The notes under the pieces: model-generated
The model's input: only the letters and a program-made list of their open reading frames with translations
Databases searched by the model: none
What the model was told of the DNA's origin: nothing
Position numbers and translations under genes: made by a program
Shown: positions 17,841 through 26,900 of the stretch, in pieces
How positions within the stretch are numbered: the stretch's first letter is position 1
Layout of the letters: every line of letters starts with the position of its first letter
IMG/VR virus record: IMGVR_UViG_3300017773_000099
Span: 1 to 27,824 of that record
Source: a virus
Strand: one strand, 5' to 3'
DNA length: 27,824 nucleotides

Positions 17841-18244
17841 TGAAATTAAAAGTAAGAAAACTTATTGAAACAGACTGGAACTTTTTGCCTAAATGGTGGG
17901 AAGAATATAACCAACCGGTACCACAAAGAGACTTTTTACCAGATAATGGGCTAGGTGGCTTTATGGTATGCAAAGAGCATGACCCAATCGCGGCTATGTT
18001 TCTTTATACAACAAATTCAAAAACTGCAATTCCAGCTATAGTTATATCTGATAAATATTATAAGGATAACGATAGAAGTGATGCATTACAGTTATTGGTG
18101 GATTTTACAACAGACTTCGCGGAAGATCTGGGGTATAAATATTCATTTACCTGGGCTAAGCCCGGTATATTATTAGAAAAATACGAACAAACAGGTTTCA
18201 CGGTAGATAAAACGCCGAGTTATGAATTAATAATACAATACTAA
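17840..18244 (+). CDS. GNAT-like acetyltransferase fold protein, degenerate
   Basis: This 134-residue protein has the layout of a GNAT N-acetyltransferase. It opens with a beta strand and helix (KVRKLIETDW, then FLPKWWEEY). A central strand pair (GGFMVCKE, then AAMFLYTTN) precedes a loop and a helix (RSDALQLLVDFTTDFAEDLG). The C-terminus is typical (EKYEQTGFTVDK, then YELIIQY). The acetyl-CoA pyrophosphate loop normally reads Q/R-x-x-G-x-G/A. Here the best match, DRSDAL, lacks the Gly, so activity is doubtful. It lies inside the virion operon, overlapping the preceding stop and one base ahead of the ejection gene cassette. Small GNAT-like genes in phage structural regions are familiar to me, but their substrate is not known. 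A structural or chaperone use of the fold is an alternative. Confidence 0.58.
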   Translation: MKLKVRKLIETDWNFLPKWWEEYNQPVPQRDFLPDNGLGGFMVCKEHDPIAAMFLYTTNSKTAIPAIVISDKYYKDNDRSDALQLLVDFTTDFAEDLGYKYSFTWAKPGILLEKYEQTGFTVDKTPSYELIIQY

Positions 18245-18245
18245 T

Positions 18246-18872
18246 ATGGGATCAATCATAGGAGGAGCAGCGCAAGTGGCTGGATCACTTGTAGGTGGTG
18301 GCGCTCGAAGACGAGAGCAAAGAGCCGCTAGAGCTGAATTTCAACAACAAAGAGATGCTTTAGCAAACACACAGTTTACTAACCAATTTGCAGGGCTAGA
18401 AAATGTAGCAGAAGATTTAACTGTAAACCAACAGGCAAGTCAATTCCAAGCACAACAAACCGATGCTGCTTTAGCGCAAGGTTTAGACGCTATTGTTGCT
18501 AGTGGCGGTGGTGGCGGTGGTGCACAAGCTATAGCACAAGCCGCTTTGCAATCAAAACAAAATATATCAGCTGATTTAGCTAGGCAAGAACAAAAAAACC
18601 AAGCAATTAGAACTCAAGAAGCGTCTAGGTTGCAAACGCTAGAAGCTAGAGGCGCAGACGATTTACAACTACGCCAATACTCACAAAGGCAACAATTAAC
18701 AGGTATGGCTAAAGGAAGATTAGACGCTGCTAATTTAGCTAGAGAACAAGCAACACAAGGTTTAATAGGTGGAATAGGACAAATAGCTGGAGGCTTAGTA
18801 ACAGGAGGAGCATTGCCAGGTGGTGATGCTATAGACGAAAAAATTGGAGGAGCAATTAAAGGTTTATTCTAA
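18246..18872 (+). CDS. Internal virion / DNA-ejection protein A (T7 gp14-like by position)
   Basis: This 208-residue protein has short hydrophobic Gly/Ala-rich ends (SIIGGAAQVAGSLVGGG and GLIGGIGQIAGGLVTGG) around a long Gln/Ala/Arg-rich helical core. A six-Gly run lies near residue 87. Small proteins with amphipathic or membrane-active Gly-rich ends and Gln-rich coiled coils are typical of podovirus ejection proteins such as T7 gp14 and P22 gp7. These leave the capsid with the DNA and enter the host envelope. Position supports this: it opens a set of three genes of rising size before the end of the operon. Its stop overlaps the next start (TAATG). The family match is by architecture, not recognised sequence, so another virion role remains possible. 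Confidence 0.55.
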   Translation: MGSIIGGAAQVAGSLVGGGARRREQRAARAEFQQQRDALANTQFTNQFAGLENVAEDLTVNQQASQFQAQQTDAALAQGLDAIVASGGGGGGAQAIAQAALQSKQNISADLARQEQKNQAIRTQEASRLQTLEARGADDLQLRQYSQRQQLTGMAKGRLDAANLAREQATQGLIGGIGQIAGGLVTGGALPGGDAIDEKIGGAIKGLF

Positions 18873-20968
18873 TGAGCAACAAAATAAATAAGCAGTTAAA
18901 AAAGGGAAGCCCTTTATTTGACTTAGGACAAGGAATATCAAACCTTATAGATTTTGAATCTATAGGTAGAGCCAGTAATCCCAATAGATCTACAGGCACC
19001 GATTTGTTAGGAAGAGGTATGATACACTTAGGCTCTTTGTTTTCTAAAATGGACGAAGACTTTGATCCAGGTGAAAAAATACCAGAAGAAATACAAAAAC
19101 CTGTTATAAGTGAGGAGCAAAGAGAAAGAACAAAAGCAGTTATTCCTGGTGTTAAAATTCCAATAAAGGATTTTGAATTGCCTTCAGATAGTAAATATCC
19201 TATAGTAACAACTATACCAGAAAAGAAGAGACCACCAGCAGACCCACCAGCAGACCCACCAGCTCTAATTGGGGATATTAACGTTGATACAACCACCCCT
19301 ACTGAAACTGCTAATAATATATACGATTCTACTACGCAGTCTTACACGGGTACAATGCAAGATGCTGGTAGCTTAGGGCCTAAAAGCAGAACTCGAAGAA
19401 AAGCTGAAAGCGGCAAATCTACAAATATACAAGGAGAAATAGCTGGAAAAAGAGCAGCGGCAACTGCAGAAGGAGGGTTTTTTAGTAATTTAGGAGACTA
19501 TATTTCAAGTTTATTCAGACTTAGTCCTGAGGAATCTAGCCCATTAGAAAGGCATTTTAATGATAACCCTGGCCAATTAGAAGCTTTTAAAGCTTTAAGA
19601 TATAAAAGAAAGCATAAAAGGGAGTCTCCTTTACGTAAAATTGCGCATTTGCATGCTTCACCTTTTGTTAAAACAAATGTTGGACCAGGAAGTCAAACAC
19701 CTAATATGCAAAACGTTGATTACCGTTATGCACAAAGAGCATATATACCTAGCTATGCAGAACAAGGGTTTGGGCAAGCAGCCGCTGAAGGTTTTAACTT
19801 AGCCATTGATAGGTCTAATTACAAGAAGGCTGTTCAAGCTGATTACGATAAAGAAGTCGAAGACACAATGGGTGAGCTTGTCATTGATACCGATTACGCA
19901 GGTGATGCTTTTAATAAACAAAAATTAGATTTTGGTTTAGACTTAAAAAAGCAAGCTTACAATGACATGATTGACTACACTAAGGGAAATATTGATTTTG
20001 CTGAAAAACAATTTAGATTAGAAAAGTATAAAAACAGAGCAAAAGTAGTTGAATCCGCAGGTAACGCTTTAGCTCAGCTAGCAGAACAAGTGCAAACAGA
20101 TAAAGGTATGCATGATTTAGGAGCTTCTAAACCAGAAATTGTAGCTTTTTATAATACCTTGAGAGAAAACCCGGGGTCTTTTAAAATGGAAACAATTGAT
20201 GGGCAAGAATATATTGTTGGTAAAACAATGGTAGACGGCAAGCCTGCTGATGATGTAAAATTACCATTAGCACAAATAGCAAGTGGTAAGGCAGGTTTAA
20301 AGTTAGTTCCAAAAGTTAATTCTCAAGTGTACGTTGATGCTGCTAATAAAACAGCAAGTGGATATATAAAAGAGTATGCAACAAAATACGGTATTGGTAA
20401 AGGAAACGTTCCTTTTGATCAAATAAAACCACGAATAGAACAATACTTTATGTCTGTTATTGGGCAAGATGAAACTAAGTTGCGATCATTAGCTTCGCAA
20501 TTAACTGATGGTAAATTTGATTACGATGGTTATGAGCAAATGATTAATACAAAAGATCCTGATCAAAAGAAAGCTAATATGCAAGCTATGCAGATGGACA
20601 TTGTTCAAGATTTAATGCAAGACTTTCAGGCGCAATATTTTCCAGAATCTGTAACTACTATAGTTGACCCTAGTAAAACGGGTATTACACCAGCTAGCGC
20701 AACAAAAGAAGGTACTGTTGACGCTAGAAATAGAAGAGATACAGAAGCTTACGCTGCAAAGGTTGATTCACTAGGTGAAATAACGCCTGAAAACGTTTCT
20801 AATCTAATTGCTTCTGGTGGCGGTAAAGTTACAAATGCTAGATTTGATGAACAAGGCAGGCTTCAATTAAAGGTTGGTAAAACGCAGTACTCGTTATCAG
20901 CCGACCCAGCAATAAGAAGACAACAACTTATATTAATAATGGGAGGAAAAGAACAATACATAAAATAA
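18872..20968 (+). CDS. Internal virion / cargo protein B (T7 gp15-like by position)
   Basis: I do not recognise a named family in this 698-residue protein. Residues 1-200 look disordered and charged, with a PPAD repeat at about 121-131 and a basic patch before 205. A very basic stretch (RYKRKHKRE) lies near residues 245-253. Residues 270-400 are helical, with coiled-coil-like segments (FGLDLKKQAYNDMID, QFRLEKYKNRAKVVE). The C-terminal 300 residues are mixed alpha/beta, including an EYIVGKTMVDGKPADD turn and a helical DIVQDLMQDFQAQYF segment. No membrane helix stands out. It lies between a gp14-like and a gp16-like gene, overlapping the first and one base from the second. The likely role is packaged cargo that forms part of the ejection channel. 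The basic patch could bind DNA inside the head. Confidence 0.52.
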   Translation: MSNKINKQLKKGSPLFDLGQGISNLIDFESIGRASNPNRSTGTDLLGRGMIHLGSLFSKMDEDFDPGEKIPEEIQKPVISEEQRERTKAVIPGVKIPIKDFELPSDSKYPIVTTIPEKKRPPADPPADPPALIGDINVDTTTPTETANNIYDSTTQSYTGTMQDAGSLGPKSRTRRKAESGKSTNIQGEIAGKRAAATAEGGFFSNLGDYISSLFRLSPEESSPLERHFNDNPGQLEAFKALRYKRKHKRESPLRKIAHLHASPFVKTNVGPGSQTPNMQNVDYRYAQRAYIPSYAEQGFGQAAAEGFNLAIDRSNYKKAVQADYDKEVEDTMGELVIDTDYAGDAFNKQKLDFGLDLKKQAYNDMIDYTKGNIDFAEKQFRLEKYKNRAKVVESAGNALAQLAEQVQTDKGMHDLGASKPEIVAFYNTLRENPGSFKMETIDGQEYIVGKTMVDGKPADDVKLPLAQIASGKAGLKLVPKVNSQVYVDAANKTASGYIKEYATKYGIGKGNVPFDQIKPRIEQYFMSVIGQDETKLRSLASQLTDGKFDYDGYEQMINTKDPDQKKANMQAMQMDIVQDLMQDFQAQYFPESVTTIVDPSKTGITPASATKEGTVDARNRRDTEAYAAKVDSLGEITPENVSNLIASGGGKVTNARFDEQGRLQLKVGKTQYSLSADPAIRRQQLILIMGGKEQYIK
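19232..19264 (+). repeat. Short 12-bp tandem repeat encoding PPAD
   Basis: A 12-base unit (CCACCAGCAGAC) is repeated 2.75 times in frame within the 698-residue cargo protein, giving PPADPPADPPA at residues 121-131. The copies are identical at DNA level, so it is young or slippage-prone. It lies in an apparently disordered linker. Confidence 0.8.
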
Positions 20969-20969
20969 T

Positions 20970-23900
20970 ATGGAAGAAGAATACATGACAAATCCTAATT
21001 TGGAGAATGGACAATCGCAAGATATTTCACAACTAGGAACTGAGGAAGATGATGTTCAACCATTTGATCAATCTACATTAGATCAACTTGAAGAGCGTGC
21101 GCTCAAACAAAGAGAGGCTGAAGAATTTGAAACAGCTGTAAAGATTAGAAGACAAGGAATAAAAGAAGCAGCCGAACAATATGATCTACCTGAGTGGTGG
21201 GTCAATAAATTAACTGGCTTTAAAGCGTCTTTAGTTAGCATAGGCGAAAATTTTAATAGCCTTATTGAAGACGCTGTAGTTGATACATATGATGAACTTG
21301 TTGGTGGTAATAGGAGTGCTGAAGAAAAGAAAGTTTTAGCAGATCAGATATTTAGCTTAGGGGGTATTTTACCTAATACAGAAGAAGAGCGGTTAGAAAG
21401 GTATGGCATTGATCCGGAGGTTGATCTTGTTGCTTCAAAAGTTGATTATGGCACTGTAATAGATGAAAACACCGGCCAGGTAAGACAAAAAGACTTTGTT
21501 GATTTAGTAGGGGAGGGCGAGTATAAAGCAGCTGCAGACGACTTAGCCGCTAATTTATTTCAAGCGGCCCCTTCTGTTCTTATAGCCATGACTGGTATAG
21601 GTGGAGTAGGTGTTTTAGGCGGTTCAGCTGCGGGGCAGAAAGCAAAAGAAATTGATAAAAAATACGGAACTGATATTGACTATAGCCAAAAGTGGGCTGA
21701 TGCAGCTACTACTGGGGCTGGTGAATTTGCTACAGAATTAGTAACATTTGGCTTGGCTAAAGGATTAGGTAAAGTCTTTACTAAATATGGAGCGGATTCT
21801 GTGCCAAAAGTTCTTAAACAGTTTGGGGATGTTGCTTTTGGATTTACATCCGAAGGTGCTTCTGAGATTGGAGCAGACGCTATAAGCAGAGCTGCAGATA
21901 AATATTATTTAGGCGACGATAAAGCTTTTGAAGGATTTGGTCGAGCATCTGTAGTTAACGGTGTTGTTGGTGGTATAATGGGAGCTGGTATGTCATTTAT
22001 AAATAATGGCCGACCTACAGGAACTATTGCGCAGAAAGTTGTAACGCCGGCGCCAATTAGAAATGCTCAAAAGAAAGCGGCGATAGAAATACAAATGTTG
22101 CAAAATGAAATAGAGAATGCAACAAGTAAAGAGGCTGCAGATATACTTAGCCAACAGCTTAGAGATAAACAAAATTCATTACGTGATTCAAACAAGATGG
22201 TGCAAAACCAACTTAGTAATTTATCTGATGAGCAATTAAAAAGATTAGCTGAGGTTAGTGGTAAAATAGCTTTATATGAAGACATGGTTAATGACGATAG
22301 TTATGATGATGCTTCAAAAGGTTTATTTAGATCACAAATTGCTGAGTTAGAAAATGAAAAAAATACAATATTTTCTAATCCAGATATAACCGATATTAAG
22401 AAAGCGGAACCAGTAAGCAAGAAGAATGTTGAGTTATCTAAGGAAGCACAAGATCTATACGAAAACAACAGCAACCCTACGGTTATTGCAGATAAGCTTG
22501 GCGGTATTGCAGGTACTGTAGCAAATAGAAAGTGGAGCTTAGTTGCTCCTGATTTACAGGTTGGTACTTATCAAGACTTTTTATCAGCACTTAAGTTTGG
22601 CAAAGGTGGTATTGTAGATATGGTTCGCACATATAATAAAGAAAAAAACGATTCTATAGCCGCGTATGTTGCATCATTGATGGATAAAAGAGCTGATAGA
22701 ATCATTGGGAAGTTTACAAAAAGAAAAGCAGATACATCTGTAGATACGGCTAGGGGAATCATGGCTGAAGAAACTGGCCCCACAGCCGCGGAGCTTGCTG
22801 ATAGGCTAACAATACCTCAAAACGCAATTGAAAAAGCAGCTACTAATGCTGAATTATTCAATTTAAAGCTTGACAAGATATCTAATATTAAAGACTATGT
22901 TACGCAACAAAAAGATTTCTTTAAAACATATTTAACTCCTGAAATAAAAAGTTTTTTAAAACCAAAAGGATCTCAATTAGAGAAACAAAAGGCTTTAAAG
23001 AACTATGTTTATAAAAACGTAGATACCCTTAAGGAATTATATATGGCAGCACCAGGGCTGAATAAGGTGCGTTCTGGGCCAATTGCAACGTGGAGCATTA
23101 CGCCTCCAACTAATAAAGAGTTTGCGGATTACATTATGGGTGAAGATTTAGATTTATCCACAGCTAAGGGACGCAATGCTTTAAACAGCAGAAAAGACAA
23201 GGTTGCGGAAAGAATTGCTGACAGTATAGGACAAAAGGCTTGGCAAGAGTTTGTTGGAAGTAACAAAGAGGCTCAGGAAAATATATCAAATCTTAGTAAA
23301 CAACTTATTGAAAAAACATCTGAAAGTATATATACACCTAAAGATATTATAACAAAAATAGGTGACCCGGCTGTATTTACTAAAAAGGCAAAAGCTTTAG
23401 CTAAAATAGTTGTTGATAATAAGGGCTATGATAATGATGCATTTAATAATGCAGCGTTTGGCCCTTTTACCAAAAGCTTTATAAAAAAAATGTGGGACAA
23501 TGGTGACCTTGTAGGCAAAACTTATGGCGGTATTATATATGAGGACGCTTCAAAAGCATTTTTGAAAGCAGCTGGAATTAATGTGTTGGAGGTACAATCA
23601 GGAGGCTTTGATAGTACTGTTCCTGATTTGCAAATACAAGTTAAAGATGGAAGGCTTTTAAACGTAGAATATAAATCTAATAAAGGAGATAGATTAGGGC
23701 AGTTCACAATTCAAATTCAACCAGATGGTAATATTGTTTATATTGAAAACAGAAAGGAGATAGATATAAATGAATACCCAGGAGGAGATGTGATAAATAA
23801 ATTTATTCAAAATAAATTTAAAAACAAATCTTTCAAGCAAGTAATTGATAAAATAAATGAAATAGAAAACAGAACAGGTACTGATAAAATTACAGCAATT

Positions 23901-26900
23901 CCATTTGGTACAAAAATAAAGCAAAATACTTGGGATCAAATATTAAAACTGCCAGCATACAGAGAATTAGTAGAAACAATAGAAATACCTATTGAAGCTG
24001 TAATAAAACATTATACTGGTAAAGGGCCTGATAAATCTTCTTTTTTAATACAAATAGGAGACAGTGGGTTATATCACTTTAAACAGCCTATAAAAGGTAT
24101 ACCATCTAAAAAGTTTGAAGGTAATGTTGTTGCAAGGTTTAGATTAAAAAGCGGAGGAGGTATGTCTAAAACAGGCTCAGCTTCGTTTAGTTATACGGCA
24201 GAGCTAGGGTTACAAGGCAAATTTGAAAAATCTGATTTTAATTTAGATAATAAAGAAAACCTTGCAGAATTTGCCGCTGCAGTTGATAATATAAAGCCAG
24301 AAGATAAACTTAGTTTTCAATTAAGAAAGCAAGAAGCGTTAGAAGGTTTAAGAGACCCTAAAGAAAAACAAATAAATAGCGCTTTAGCTAACCATTTTGA
24401 AACAATAAGCAACATACCAGCTACAGAAGACGCGTCTAGAACATTAACAGCTATGCTTGAAAATGCCTGGCAGGGAACAGTTGATAGCACTACAAATAAA
24501 ACCACAGCTAATCAATATTTGCAAGACGAGCTTGGCCTTACCGAAGAGCAAGCTAAATCTGTTACCGCTAGAACAAATGGGTTTCAGCATGGTAATTTTA
24601 TTTTTATAAATAAAGACACCGCGAATATGGATACTATGTTTCATGAATTCCAGCATATATGGAATAAAATAGTATACCAACGTTCACCCCGTGTTTTTAA
24701 CGCTATTTATGAAAAAATAAAAAATGAAGCTCCCGAGCTTTATGCAAAACAGGTTAAAAGAATCAAAGAGGCTGGCTATAATTTTAAAGAAGACTCTTTT
24801 GAATGGAAGGATGAAGTCATAGCCGGTTTAGGTGGATTAAATGCTGCTAAAGAATTTAAGACCGACGCTCAGAAAAAATCTTTCATGGATTTAATGAAAG
24901 AGTACTGGGATATTGTAAAAAAATTCTTAGGCATAACTAAAATGGCTAAAGACAAATCACTTCAGGATATGACTGTTGAAGAAGTTCTTGATGTTATGAC
25001 AGCTGAGGTATTAAGCGGAAAGCCTGGCTCTGTATTATCAAAAATGAAACCAGAAAGCTGGTTAAAAACTAGGATAATAAAAGCGGATCCATCTTTTAGT
25101 ATTGCAAAAGATAAACAGTTTCAAGGTTTACAAGCATTAAAAAATGAATATAGAAAATCTAAGGATTTAACCAAAGCAATAGAGGCTGGGTATAATGCTG
25201 TAAAAGATTCATATTCTTTAGAAACATGGGCCGAATTTGTTGAAAGTGCCGTAAAAGAAACTAACGTAAATAATAGTAAAACATTATACATAGCGAAAGC
25301 AACGTGGTTGGCTAGCAATGAAATATCACTAGATAATATAAAAGAATTACAAGATTTGAATTTTACTGAAGAATTAAATCGTAAAGCACGTAATCTTATA
25401 TATACAACTAAAAGCAAAGGAAAACCAACAAAGTGGTTTATACCACCAAATGCTGAAGATTTTAGAGGGTTACTATACACGTTATTCCCTGATGGCAAAG
25501 CGGGCAAAGAGGCTAAAGAGTTTTATACTAAATATATTTTAGATCCTTATCATAGAGGGGTGCAGGCTGCAAACCAAGAAGTTGTTAATAAACTAAAAGC
25601 TGTTTCCGAAATAGTTAAGGATGTAGATATTAATAAAGACATCGAGGGAACACCATATAATATTGGCACTGCTGTTAAAGCTTACAATTGGGTACGTAAT
25701 GGTCAAGATCCATTGCCAAATTCAAAAAGCTCACGGAAACAAGATATTATTGACAGAATGATCGCAACTGTTGAAAGTAACCCTAAACTAGTTGAGTTAG
25801 CTGATTTCTTAAATGATAATGTTGAAATAAATTACAGCGATAGAATGCTTACGGAAAGTTTAGGACAAACAATAATGTCTGAAGTGCAAAAAGGCGTAAG
25901 ATCTAAACATTTAGAAACATTCGCTAGAAACGTAGATGCTATTTTTGATCAAACTAATTTAGACCAATTAGAAAAACAATTTGGTAAAAAATACGTTCAA
26001 GCACTAAGGGGCACTATTAAACGTATGAAAACGGGTCGTAACAGATCTGGGTTAGACGCACAAAGTAATGTATTTGCCAAATGGCTAGGACGTTCTGTTG
26101 GGTCTACTATGTTTATTAACCGCAGATCTGCTTTATTACAAACTATTTCTTTTATAAACTTTATTGGTAAAGACAACAACAACTTATTCCAAGCTACAAG
26201 AGCTCTCGCTTCATCAGAAGCAAATGCCGTATTTAAAAAGCTATGGACTAGTGATTATCTTGTTAATAGGCGTACGGGTGCAAAGTTTGATGTGCTTGCT
26301 GACGAAATTGCTGGTGAAGAAAATATAATTGACAAGATATTAAACGCAGGTTTCTGGCCAACAAAAATGGCAGATAGTATGGCTATTGCTTTTGGTGGAA
26401 CTCCTTTCTATATAAATACTAGAGACGCTTTAATTAAAGCTGGCATGAGTAAGAAAGAAGCTGAAGCTGAAGCAATGCAACAATGGATAGAATCTGCTGA
26501 AGAAACTCAGCAATCATCTGACCCATCTAAAATATCAGAAATACAAGCGTCTACTGTTGGTAAAATTATATATGCGTTTGCTAATACACCTTTTCAATAT
26601 GCAAGATACGCAAAAAGAAAGATGCAAGATATTGCCAGTGGCAGATCTAAAAATCTTCGCAAAGATATAGGATCTATATTTTACTACACAGTAGCACAGG
26701 CTGTAATGTTTAATATGCTGCAGAGCGGTTTACTCGCTTTAATTATGTTTGGTGATACTGATGATGAAGAAAAAATTGATGAGTTACAGCTTCAAGCGAT
26801 TGAGCGTTCATTAACTTCGTTTTTAAAGTCATTAGGTAACCCTGGAGCTGTTACAGCCGCAACATATGCTGTATTAAAAGAGGCTATGCAAGAAAGAACT

